The position numbers and the translations under genes are program-made. A model generated the notes under the pieces. That model was not told where the DNA came from and ran no database searches. It worked only from the letters and a program-made list of their open reading frames with translations. 64,000 bases of DNA from Thiocapsa sp. (GTDB taxonomy: Bacteria; Pseudomonadota; Gammaproteobacteria; Chromatiales; Chromatiaceae). The DNA is taken from NCBI RefSeq assembly GCF_018399035.1, contig NZ_CP073760.1:5662339-5726338 (forward strand), written 5' to 3'. Position 1 is the stretch's first letter, and the number at the start of each line of letters is the position of its first letter. Shown here in pieces: positions 9,666 through 17,534 of the stretch.

Positions 9666-10679
9666 ATGCTGACCCTCATCTGCCCCGGCCTCCTTGGCCC
9701 CATCCCGGCCGCGCCGGAGACACTCCCGAAGGTCCCGGCCATCGATCGGCTGCTCGCGCGCGCGGAGCGCATCCCGACCGGCGGGCACGACGCTGCGACG
9801 GCCCTTCTGAGGCACGTCGGCGTCTCGACCGACCCCGAACGCGATGCCCCGACGGCCGCGATCAGTCTCTTGGGCGAGTCACCGGACGCGCGGTGCGACG
9901 GCTATTGGATACATGCCGATCCGGTGCATTTGCGCCCGGATCGCGACCGTCTGCTGCTCTTCGCCGGCGCCGGTGTCGCGCCCGACCGGGCGGAGGCGGA
10001 TGCCCTGGTCGCGCTCTTCAACGGCCATTTCGCGGAGGACGGATTGCGGCTCACCGCGCCGCACCCGAACCGCTGGTATCTGGGAACGGATCGGGCCTTG
10101 GACCTGCGTTCGGAGCCGCTCGAGCGCGTGATCGGCGGGCCTGTCCCGCGCGATGTCCCGAGCGGCGCGGATGCCCGGCGCTGGCGCGGTCTGATGAACG
10201 AGGCGCAGATGCTCTTTTACGGCAGCGAGGTCAATCGTCTCCGCGAGCAGGCCCGGCGTCCGGCAATCAACGGCATCTGGACCTGGGGTGGCGGTGTGCT
10301 GCCGGAGCGCTCGGGCGCACCGCCGGACGCGGTGGTCGGGGATGATCCGCTGACCGCGGGTCTAGCGCGCTGGTGCGGGGTGGCGCATCGCGCGCTCGAA
10401 GGGTGGTCGCCGCAGGAGCCGCTTCCCGGACGCCGCCATCTCATGCTCTGGGACCGGCTCGGTGCAGCGCTGCTGGAGCGGGATCTCGCGGCCTGGTCGA
10501 CGGCGTTGCTCGCGCTGGATGCGAGGGTCGCCGTGCTCGAAGCACGGATCAAGGGCGGGACGCTCGACGAGATTTTGATCGACCCTTGCGAGGGCATGGT
10601 CTATCGGGTCACGCGATCGGCATTGCGCCGCTTCTGGCGTCGCGATGGGCTGACGCAAAGCTTGGTTCGAGGCTCTTGA
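9666..10679 (+). CDS. RpfE-type conserved protein, phosphoglycerate mutase-like
   Basis: The protein is of the family labelled regulatory protein RpfE type, weakly related to cofactor-independent phosphoglycerate mutases and common in beta- and gammaproteobacteria. Recognisable parts are the start LTLICPGLLGP, the DPVHLRPDRDRLLLF segment near residues 88-102, the WYLGTD stretch near 138 and the NGIWTWGGGVLP motif near 199-210. The metal-ligand set of true iPGMs is not evident, so enzymatic activity is doubtful. At 337 aa it is full length. In many genomes it precedes recJ; here recJ is absent and a ybaK-like gene converges on it. Confidence 0.72.
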   Translation: MLTLICPGLLGPIPAAPETLPKVPAIDRLLARAERIPTGGHDAATALLRHVGVSTDPERDAPTAAISLLGESPDARCDGYWIHADPVHLRPDRDRLLLFAGAGVAPDRAEADALVALFNGHFAEDGLRLTAPHPNRWYLGTDRALDLRSEPLERVIGGPVPRDVPSGADARRWRGLMNEAQMLFYGSEVNRLREQARRPAINGIWTWGGGVLPERSGAPPDAVVGDDPLTAGLARWCGVAHRALEGWSPQEPLPGRRHLMLWDRLGAALLERDLAAWSTALLALDARVAVLEARIKGGTLDEILIDPCEGMVYRVTRSALRRFWRRDGLTQSLVRGS

Positions 10680-10791
10680 GCCTGGAGCTGGTTGTTGAAC
10701 CAAGCCGCTGGGGTGGACTGCGCTTCGCTTGTCCAATCTGCGGCGCTAGTCCAACCGATAACGTTTCCGCCACGCTCGGCGACGTGACCGG

Positions 10792-11274
10792 TCAGGTCGC
10801 CATCTCGACCAGTGTGGGTTTGAGGAGCGCGAGTGCATCGGCGGTTGCGAGCGAGATGATGTAGCCGCGCTTGCCGCCGTTGATGTAGATCCGCGGGAGT
10901 GCGGCGATTCCGGTCTCGCAATAGACCGGCAGGGCGCGCCGTGTGCCGAAGGGTGAAGTGCCGCCGACCTGATAGCCCGAATGCTTGTCCGCGATCGCCG
11001 GGGCGCAGGGCTGGATGCGCTTCACGCCGATCTTTCGTGCCAGCGCCTGGGTGGAGACCTGCCGGTCGCCGTGCATCAGGACGATCATGGGGTTGGACTG
11101 CTCGTCCTCCATGATCAGGGTCTTGACGACCAGGTGCTCGTCGACGCCGTGCTCGCGCGCGAACTGCGCCGTGCCGCCGCCGTCGACATAGGTGTAGGGA
11201 TGGCCCTCGAAGGGGATCTTGGCGGTGCGCAGTGCGCGAACGGCTTGGGTCACCGGTTCCTTCGAGGCTTTCAT
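10792..11274 (-). CDS. ybaK: YbaK/EbsC-family Cys-tRNA(Pro) deacylase
   Basis: This is a trans-editing enzyme that hydrolyses Cys-tRNA(Pro) made by mistake by prolyl-tRNA synthetase. The family pattern is clear: an AVRALRTAKIPFEGHPY N terminus, VVKTLIMEDEQSNPMIVL with the catalytic-site Lys, the GVKRIQP segment and GYQVGGTSPFGTRRALPVY, which contains the GxSPFG loop. I start at MKASKE, giving 160 aa, the usual length; upstream codons are not family-like. No strong ribosome binding site precedes it. It lies opposite the gene before it and 150 bp from the truncated DUF427 gene. Confidence 0.9.
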   Translation of the reverse strand: MKASKEPVTQAVRALRTAKIPFEGHPYTYVDGGGTAQFAREHGVDEHLVVKTLIMEDEQSNPMIVLMHGDRQVSTQALARKIGVKRIQPCAPAIADKHSGYQVGGTSPFGTRRALPVYCETGIAALPRIYINGGKRGYIISLATADALALLKPTLVEMAT

Positions 11275-11413
11275 GCTGAACTGCGTTCGAGGTGGAGATC
11301 GGTGTCCAAGGTAGCCCAGTCGGTCGAGCGCACCAAGCATCTCGGCGTCAACGCGGTTCAGGCGATTGATTCAGGCGTTGGGTCATTTCCGCAAAGGCAT
11401 CTGCCGAGCTGTC

Positions 11414-11433
11414 GGGGCGACTTAAGTCGCCCC
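11414..11433. repeat. Perfect 20-bp palindrome, copy 1 of the GGGGCGACTT family
   Basis: GGGGCGACTT is followed directly by its reverse complement AAGTCGCCCC, then CTACAG. A near copy lies at 44015-44033 and a degenerate one at the window end. This copy overlaps the 3' end of the truncated DUF427 reading frame. Confidence 0.7.
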
Positions 11434-11772
11434 TACAGCCGCCGCTACAGCTTGTTGTGCCGGGACCCCGAATGTCGCGATGCCGGTTTCGTTACCAGCG
11501 GGATGTCCCTGGCTCGCCTTTGAATAGAGTGTCGGCGGGCTCCCGGTCTCGCAGACCCGAACCGCTCGGTTCGAGTCGGCCAGGGTCACCGCCCCGACCA
11601 GAACCCGGACCGGGCGGGGCTCCGGGAGGATCGCGGGCGGGCGAGGGTAGTCCCACACGGACGCTTGATCGGGACCGGGCTCGACGGCGAAGTCGGGTCG
11701 TTTCTGCCCGCGAAACCGCCATGCCGCGCGGGCACGTGCGATCCGGGGGTCGTCTTCGGGGGTCTCGGGCAT
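11422..11772 (-). pseudogene. Truncated DUF427-domain protein
   Basis: The first 83 residues match the DUF427 family: VWDYPRPPAILPEPRPVRVL, then LADSNRAVRVCETGSPPTLY. Intact members go on with a PPEDV segment and a second half containing a CxWKG-like motif. Here the match stops at Tyr83 (about nt 11524), and the frame runs on through unrelated sequence into a 20-bp palindromic repeat. The second half of the domain is therefore missing and the protein is probably inactive. It starts 9 bp after the DUF938 methyltransferase gene, so the two were cotranscribed. The function of DUF427 is not established. Confidence 0.65.
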
Positions 11773-11781
11773 GGGGTGTCC

Positions 11782-12384
11782 TTAAGGGATACGCTGCCAC
11801 ACCAGCGTGCGGTTGTTGACCGGCATCGGGTGATCCGCGATCAACTCCATGCCGTTGTCGCGGGCCATGCGGATCAAGAGGTCGAGATCGCGGATACCCA
11901 TTGCGGGGTCGCGCGAGCGCAGCATGGCGTCGAAGCGTGCGTTGCTCTCGCTGGTGTAGCGACCGCCGATGTTGAAGGGCCCGTAGAGCGCGAAACAACC
12001 GCCATCGACCAAGACGCGCCCGACCCCGTCGAACATGGCCTCGACCTCCGGCTCGGACATGATGTGGGCGGTGTTGGCACTGAACACGCCATCGAAGCGT
12101 TCCTCGGGCCAAGTGCCGGTGACGTCGAGCACGCGGGTGGGCGGCAGGTTGGGCAGGTCCGCATCGTCCAGCCAGGCCCGGATTCCGGGGAGATAGTGGG
12201 CGCAGTCGCTGGTGTGCCACACCAGATGGGGCAGGGCGGCGGCGAAGAAGACCGCGTGCTGACCGGTGCCGCTTCCGATCTCGAGCAGCTGTCGTGCCTC
12301 TTGAAAGAGCGGGCCGATCACGTCGAGAATCGGGCGCTTGTTTTCTTCGCAGGCTTCCGAGTAGGGTTTATCGATCGGATACAT
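11782..12384 (-). CDS. DUF938-family SAM-dependent methyltransferase
   Basis: This 200-aa protein is a class I methyltransferase of the DUF938 family. Visible are the family start YSEACEENKRPIL, the SAM-binding loop LLEIGSGTGQHAVFFA near residues 34-49, the acidic strand end near LVWHTSDC and the YGPFNIGGRYTSESNARFD motif near 134-152. I start at MYPIDKP; the upstream frame is not conserved-looking. The substrate is unknown. The gene is divergent from the lipoprotein gene and leads a two-gene unit with the truncated DUF427 gene. Confidence 0.85.
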   Translation of the reverse strand: MYPIDKPYSEACEENKRPILDVIGPLFQEARQLLEIGSGTGQHAVFFAAALPHLVWHTSDCAHYLPGIRAWLDDADLPNLPPTRVLDVTGTWPEERFDGVFSANTAHIMSEPEVEAMFDGVGRVLVDGGCFALYGPFNIGGRYTSESNARFDAMLRSRDPAMGIRDLDLLIRMARDNGMELIADHPMPVNNRTLVWQRIP

Positions 12385-12682
12385 GGTCTTTGCTGTTGGA
12401 ATGAATCGGGTCGGGGATGAATCGGGCCGCAATGCTCGCATGTTCGGGCTGGGCTCGATGCTTCGGTCGCCCATCGCGTGCTCCGGGATGTCGGGGCGTG
12501 CGGGTCGATCGACAACCGGCTCGGCGGCGCAACGCATCGAAATGGCATCGGATCGGTCTGCGCGATCCGTTATGCTGCACTCCGTGCGAGTCCGCAACGC
12601 AGACGCCTGTCAGGGTGCTGCCGGCGCAGCGGTCGGCGCCGACGCGACTTTTTCTGACCCGATACGGGGAGACGGTTACATC

Positions 12683-14152
12683 GTGGAGACACCTTTGCAC
12701 CACTCCCTTGCCGGTCCCGTGCGGTGGCTTCGCCGTTATCGCGCGGCTGGCCGAGCGCGATCCGTCGCTGCCTGTGGTGTGCTCGGGCTCGCCGTCTCGC
12801 TCGCCGGGTGTGCCGGTACGCGTCCGAATCTCTCGGTCGGCACTGCGTCCGAACGGGTTCCACCGGTTGCGCGGGCGGCGGAGCCCCCGCGATGGCAGGG
12901 GATCGACGAGACCGTTGCGGACGACGCGCGGCCATCCACCCTGCTTGCGGCCGATGCGCTTGCGGGAGCGGCGCGCCCGGCCGAGGGTATCCTGTTCAAC
13001 GATCCCGGCGCGCCCCCGGTGCTGTTCAGTCAGGATCCCGAGATTCTTCGTGCCGAGGTGGCGGCCGAGTGTCTGTCTGCGCGATCCATGTCGATCTCGG
13101 CGCGGGACGGGCTCGATGCCTTGGTGGCAAGTCTCTATTCGTCCGTGATCGATCCGGCCGAAGGCACCGAGGCGCTGATCCTCGGCAACTGTGCGCCGCC
13201 GGTGGATATCGTGCGCGAAATGGTCGCCAAGGGGGGCGAGCAGGTCCAGGGCTCCATCGCGGAGCGGGCGCTCGCGCTGAGCGCGCCTCGGGCTCTACGC
13301 GCGATCGAGACGGCGGCGGCGGACGGGCTCACGCGGCATCGCGAGTTGAGCGGCTCGGGCAGCGGTCCGACGCGTCTTGCACGCGACCATGCCATGGCCT
13401 ATTTCCCGTCGGCGGGATCGGCGGTGCGTATCGAGAGCTCGAGTGGCCTCGATCGCCTCTATCGTCGTGCCGTGTCTGGTTTCGGGGTCTATACCTTCGT
13501 CATGGTCGGCCCGAATGTCGAGCGGCTTGCGCAGACGGATCAAGCGCGCCACCAGGAGCTGTTTCGACTCGTCGAGACCTATGCGGCGGTCGGCGGCGAT
13601 GCCGAGGCGGGGCCGCGCCCCGACGCCCACGTCTTTCTGATCCCGGTCGATGCGGAGCTCGGCGGGATGCCTTTGTTCAACCAGGTCGCAGCCGATCTCT
13701 CCGACCGGATGCGCAGGCAGTTGATCGAGGAGCTGCGCGGGCAGGGCGAGGCGGGCCTCGCGACGCGTCTGCAAAAGGGGGCCGGCCCCTTCCTCGTTGC
13801 CGCTCTCGAGCCAAATCTCCTGCCCGGACGGGTCGGCGCTTTCAGGCTTGTTGCGGATCTCTCCGGCCTCGGGATCGAGCACCTGTACACGGTTGTCGAT
13901 GCCTTCGATCGCGATATCGGCCCCGAGCTCGCCGGCCGCCCCGAGAGCCTGGCGGCGATCCGCGATCGACTCCGAGACGTGCGCGCGCCACAATCGAGCA
14001 ACGCGGGGACAGTGGCGACCTCGGAGTCGGTATGGCTATTCCTGTTGGGCGACCCGGGCGAATCCGGGGCCGGGGCCGGAGCCGGAGCCGCGATCGGTCG
14101 TTTGATGCTCGGCGTTGCAGACCTTTTGAAGAACAAGCCGCCGAGTGCCTGA
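12683..14152 (+). CDS. Uncharacterised lipoprotein, 489 aa
   Basis: A GTG start with GGGGAGA 10 nt upstream gives a lipoprotein signal: a basic segment (RWLRRYRAAGRARS), a hydrophobic stretch and the lipobox LAGC-A, so the mature protein should be lipid-anchored after cleavage before Cys. No +2 Asp is seen, so outer-membrane sorting is likely. The rest is soluble with no domain I recognise. It includes a region (YFPSAGSAVRIES, VSGFGVYTFVMVGPN) that looks like an alpha/beta core, and a C-terminal Gly/Ala-rich hydrophobic stretch with GAGAGAGAAIG. The next gene, a membrane protein, follows after 33 bp and may work with it. Confidence 0.65.
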   Translation: METPLHHSLAGPVRWLRRYRAAGRARSVAACGVLGLAVSLAGCAGTRPNLSVGTASERVPPVARAAEPPRWQGIDETVADDARPSTLLAADALAGAARPAEGILFNDPGAPPVLFSQDPEILRAEVAAECLSARSMSISARDGLDALVASLYSSVIDPAEGTEALILGNCAPPVDIVREMVAKGGEQVQGSIAERALALSAPRALRAIETAAADGLTRHRELSGSGSGPTRLARDHAMAYFPSAGSAVRIESSSGLDRLYRRAVSGFGVYTFVMVGPNVERLAQTDQARHQELFRLVETYAAVGGDAEAGPRPDAHVFLIPVDAELGGMPLFNQVAADLSDRMRRQLIEELRGQGEAGLATRLQKGAGPFLVAALEPNLLPGRVGAFRLVADLSGLGIEHLYTVVDAFDRDIGPELAGRPESLAAIRDRLRDVRAPQSSNAGTVATSESVWLFLLGDPGESGAGAGAGAAIGRLMLGVADLLKNKPPSA

Positions 14153-14185
14153 CACGCTCGACGCCAGGGAGTGCAGACTGAGACT

Positions 14186-14797
14186 ATGAATATCATTCCA
14201 ACCGGTTTGGGCAGCTTGGTCCGCTTCCTGATCGGGATCTTTCTGCTTCAGGGTGTCACGGGGCTCTTGGTCTACACGGCCTTGAGTACCGATTGGCAAA
14301 CGACCTGGCCGCTTTTCTTGCTGTTGGCCGGCTCGATCGGCACGCTGGTCGCCTTTTGGTTCAACACCATCGTTGCGGCGGATCGCCATCGCACCGTCTC
14401 GCGCGTGAGCGAGCGCTTTTCCAAGGAACGCGAGAAGATCCGCGTCAAGGCCGAGCAGATCCGTGCCAAGGTCGGTCGCGACAACGCCGTTCTTCAGGCC
14501 AAGGTCCGGCATCGGGGCTCGATGGGTGCCAACCTCAAGACCGGCGTCGTGGTCGGCGGTGCGGTGGGTCTCGGCGTGGCCATGATGCTCGCCCAGTTCG
14601 TCACGCTCGGGCTGCTCACCCTGACGACGGCCGGAGGTGCGGCGCTCGGCTACACCGCCCGGGTGCGCCAAGAGAAACATCTCGCGGCCAAGCGTCTTGC
14701 CGAGGAGGAGCGCATGCTGATGATGATGGACGGCGACCCGCCGCCGCGCCGTTTGACGGGTCGCAAAGGCCGGCGCGCCGATGCGGATCTCGATTGA
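14186..14797 (+). CDS. Membrane protein with a charged coiled-coil middle
   Basis: This protein of about 203 aa has two transmembrane segments near the N terminus (LVRFLIGIFLLQGVTGLLVY and WPLFLLLAGSIGTLVAFWF). A strongly charged, coiled-coil-like stretch follows (SERFSKEREKIRVKAEQIRAK). A Gly-rich hydrophobic pair of helices (KTGVVVGGAVGLGVAMML, LLTLTTAGGAALG) comes next, then a basic tail. No family is recognised. The ATG at 14186 was preferred over an upstream GTG that lacks a ribosome binding site. Its closeness to the lipoprotein gene suggests a common envelope role; this is inference. Confidence 0.7.
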   Translation: MNIIPTGLGSLVRFLIGIFLLQGVTGLLVYTALSTDWQTTWPLFLLLAGSIGTLVAFWFNTIVAADRHRTVSRVSERFSKEREKIRVKAEQIRAKVGRDNAVLQAKVRHRGSMGANLKTGVVVGGAVGLGVAMMLAQFVTLGLLTLTTAGGAALGYTARVRQEKHLAAKRLAEEERMLMMMDGDPPPRRLTGRKGRRADADLD

Positions 14798-14854
14798 GCC
14801 GATCGCTTTCAACCTGAAGGATCCGAATCAAGGATCCGAACCGAGGAACGCCCC

Positions 14855-15634
14855 ATGGCCGAGATGACAAGCTACCCAGCCGGGACCTTCTGCTGGGTCG
14901 ATCTGGCGACCAATGCGCCGGAGGCCGCAAAGACCTTCTACGGCGAGATCTTCGGCTGGACCTCCGAGGACCTCGCGACCGATTACGAGGTGCCTTACAG
15001 CATCCTCGAGCGCGACGGCAAGCGAGCCGCCGCGCTCTACGAGATGGCGCCCGAGCAAGGCGCCTTCCCCTATTGGGCGAGCTATGTCCGGGTGATGGAC
15101 GTTCAGGCGAGCGCCGAGCAGGCCGTCGAGCTGGGCGGTCGCCTGGTGATGCCTGCGGTCGATGTGATGCAGCTCGGACGCATGGCCTTCATTCAGGATC
15201 CCACCGGCGCCGTGCTCGGCCTTTGGGAGCCTGGCTCGCTATTCGGCGCCGAGCTCGACAACACCTACGGCGCACGCAGCTGGAGCGAGCTGCAGACCCG
15301 CAACACCAAGGCCGCTGCGCGTTTCTACCAAGACCTCTTCGGCTGGACCGCACGCACCAGCAAGAGCCTGATGGACGGGCGTTACACGCTGTTCGAGCTC
15401 GACGGCAAGGAGGTCGGCGGGATGCTCGAGCTCGATGCGTCCTGGGGCTCGATGCCGCCGAACTGGTCGATCTATTTCGGCGTCGAAGACTGCGACGGCG
15501 CCGTGGCCACGACCAAGCGTCTGGGCGGCAGCATCGTGATGGACCCGATGGAGATCGAGAATGTCGGCCGGTTCGCCTTTCTCGGCGATCCGCAGGGTGC
15601 CATCTTCGCCGTCATTCAGTTCGGGCACCGATAA
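14855..15634 (+). CDS. VOC-family protein with two glyoxalase-like domains
   Basis: The 259-aa protein holds two tandem vicinal-oxygen-chelate units. The first begins GTFCWVDLATNAPEAAKTFY and continues GEIFGWTSEDL; the second begins RSWSELQTRNTKAAARFYQD and continues FGWTA. Each ends with a FIQDPTGAVLGLWEP or FLGDPQGAIFAVIQF strand, where a metal-ligand Glu is expected in active members; the second ends in Gln-Phe. Related proteins are annotated as glyoxalase/bleomycin resistance proteins or, in actinomycetes, as hydroxylase-like. The function here is unknown. It is a stand-alone gene 45 bp before rimO. Confidence 0.85.
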   Translation: MAEMTSYPAGTFCWVDLATNAPEAAKTFYGEIFGWTSEDLATDYEVPYSILERDGKRAAALYEMAPEQGAFPYWASYVRVMDVQASAEQAVELGGRLVMPAVDVMQLGRMAFIQDPTGAVLGLWEPGSLFGAELDNTYGARSWSELQTRNTKAAARFYQDLFGWTARTSKSLMDGRYTLFELDGKEVGGMLELDASWGSMPPNWSIYFGVEDCDGAVATTKRLGGSIVMDPMEIENVGRFAFLGDPQGAIFAVIQFGHR

Positions 15635-15678
15635 CGCGCGTCGGTTTTCTTTGGACGTTGTAGATCCCGGTTGACCCT

Positions 15679-17004
15679 ATGTCGATGACGCAAACCCCCA
15701 AGATCGGATTCATCAGCCTCGGCTGTCCCAAGGCGACGGTGGATTCGGAGCGGATCCTCACGCAACTGCGTGCGGAGGGCTACGGCATCCCGCCGAGCTA
15801 CGAGGATGCCGATCTGGTCATCGTCAACACCTGTGGCTTTATCGACGATGCGGTCGAGGAGTCGCTGGATGCGATCGGCGAGGCGCTGCACGCCAACGGT
15901 CGCGTCATCGTGACGGGTTGCCTGGGTGCGCGCGCCGAGATCGTTCGCAAGGCCCATCCCGAGGTCCTTGCGGTGACGGGTCCGCATGCACTCGACGAGG
16001 TGATGGCGGCGGTGCATGCGCAGCTGCCGGCGCCGCATGATCCCTTCGTCAGTCTCGTGCCGCCGCAGGGCGTGAAGCTCACGCCGCGGCACTTTGCTTA
16101 TCTCAAGATCTCGGAGGGCTGCAACCATCGGTGCAGCTTCTGCATCATCCCGAGCCTGCGCGGCGATCTGGCGAGCCGCCCGATCGGCGAGGTGCTTGCG
16201 GAGGCGGAGCGGCTGGTGGAGTCGGGGGTGCGCGAGCTCTTGATCATCTCGCAGGACACCAGCGCCTACGGGTTGGATCTGCGCTATCGGCCGGATTTCT
16301 GGAAGGGTCGGCCGCTCAAGACCGACACGGTCAACCTGGCACGTGCACTCGGCGAGCTGCCGGCTTGGGTCCGGCTGCACTATGTCTATCCCTATCCGCA
16401 TGTGGACGCGCTGATCCCGCTGATGGCGGAAGGGCTGATCCTGCCCTATCTCGACATGCCGCTGCAGCACGGCAGCGAGCCGATCCTGCGGGCGATGCGC
16501 CGTCCGGCAGCGACCGAGAAGGTGCTCGATCGGCTCGCGCGCTGGCGCGAGCAGTGCCCGGAGCTGGTGATACGCAGCACCTTCATCGTCGGTTTTCCGG
16601 GCGAAACCGAGGCGGAGCTCGAGGAGCTGCTCGACTTCCTGCGTGCCGCTCGGCTCGACCGCGTCGGCTGTTTTCCCTATTCGCCGGTCGAGGGTGCGAG
16701 TGCGAACGCGTTGCCCGATCCTGTCCCGGAGTCGATCAAGCACGAGCGGGTCGAGCGCTTCATGGCCGTGCAGGCCGAGATCAGCCGCGCGAAGCTCGCC
16801 GAGCGCATCGGTCAACGGCTGATCGTGCTGGTCGACGAGGTCGGAGAAGACGAGGTGATCGCCCGCAGCTACGCGGACGCACCCGAGATCGACGGCGAGG
16901 TGATCATCGCCGGCGCCTGGGAGCTGGATCCGGGGGATTTCGTCGAGGTCGAGATTACGGATGCGGGCGACCACGATCTGTGGGCGCAGCCGATCGCCGA
17001 TTAA
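15679..17004 (+). CDS. rimO: Ribosomal protein S12 methylthiotransferase
   Basis: RimO is a radical-SAM enzyme with two [4Fe-4S] clusters that methylthiolates an aspartate of ribosomal protein S12. It shows the N-terminal UPF0004 domain with three cysteines (SLGCPKATVDSE, NTCGFI, GCLGAR), the radical-SAM triad CNHRCSFC near residue 150, and a C-terminal TRAM domain (LIVLVDEVGEDEVIARS). The PHVDALIPLM region and the MPLQHGSEPILRAMRRP motif are typical. At 441 aa it has the E. coli length. MiaB, the tRNA-acting relative, is excluded by the IGFISLGCPKATVDSE N terminus. Confidence 0.96.
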   Translation: MSMTQTPKIGFISLGCPKATVDSERILTQLRAEGYGIPPSYEDADLVIVNTCGFIDDAVEESLDAIGEALHANGRVIVTGCLGARAEIVRKAHPEVLAVTGPHALDEVMAAVHAQLPAPHDPFVSLVPPQGVKLTPRHFAYLKISEGCNHRCSFCIIPSLRGDLASRPIGEVLAEAERLVESGVRELLIISQDTSAYGLDLRYRPDFWKGRPLKTDTVNLARALGELPAWVRLHYVYPYPHVDALIPLMAEGLILPYLDMPLQHGSEPILRAMRRPAATEKVLDRLARWREQCPELVIRSTFIVGFPGETEAELEELLDFLRAARLDRVGCFPYSPVEGASANALPDPVPESIKHERVERFMAVQAEISRAKLAERIGQRLIVLVDEVGEDEVIARSYADAPEIDGEVIIAGAWELDPGDFVEVEITDAGDHDLWAQPIAD

Positions 17005-17110
17005 ATCGCGTCCGTTGGGATATGTGGGCTCGTCATTTGGGGCGGGATTCCCACGTCCATGAGCAGTCGGCGAAGACGCGATTTAAGTTATTAATAAATA
17101 TTAAAATCTC

Positions 17111-17196
17111 CTAAACCGCGTTGCGCCGAGGTTGTTAAGTACGACGAGGCCGAGACAAAGGACGAAGCGACTTGGATCGCTCCGAACGCGGTTTAG
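17111..17196. repeat. Inverted pair of the CTAAACCGCGT repeat
   Basis: CTAAACCGCGT (17111-17121) faces its perfect complement ACGCGGTTTAG (17186-17196) across 64 bp. An AT-rich tract (about 17083-17107) lies just outside. The arrangement is the same motif plus AT-rich DNA as at the window start. It fills most of the gap between rimO and the DUF2892 gene. Confidence 0.6.
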
Positions 17197-17202
17197 TCGG
17201 CG

Positions 17203-17403
17203 TCAGAATGCGGGGCCGGCCTTCTTGCCCATCTTCTTCAGGATCACGGCCAAGGGGCAGAATCCGGTGAAGGCGGACTGCAGCAGGTTCAGGCCGACGA
17301 AGGCCGTGAACCACATCCAGTAGGGGCTGACGTAGTGCGCCAGCAGGAGCGAGATCAGGATGAAGGCGCCGGCGACGGCAAAGACGATGCGCTCGATAGA
17401 CAT
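17203..17403 (-). CDS. DUF2892 inner membrane protein (YgaP-like membrane segment)
   Basis: This 66-aa protein consists almost entirely of two hydrophobic helices (VFAVAGAFILISLLLAHYV and WMWFTAFVGLNLLQSAFTGF) followed by CPLAVILKKMGKKAG, the typical end of the DUF2892 family. In YgaP this domain anchors a rhodanese; here it stands alone. Free DUF2892 proteins are often found with sulfur-metabolism genes, and the Cys in FCPLAVILKK is conserved. GGAGAG at 5 nt upstream fixes the ATG at 17403. Confidence 0.85.
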   Translation of the reverse strand: MSIERIVFAVAGAFILISLLLAHYVSPYWMWFTAFVGLNLLQSAFTGFCPLAVILKKMGKKAGPAF

Positions 17404-17534
17404 GAATCTCTCCAAAGGTTCGGATAACGGGTCGGGGTCGGGCTGATGTCCTACGGGATATTAAAGAACGCTTATACTCAGTTCAAGGTCGATTGACGTA
17501 AGGTTTTTGCCGAACGGATGAGGGTAGCTGCCCC

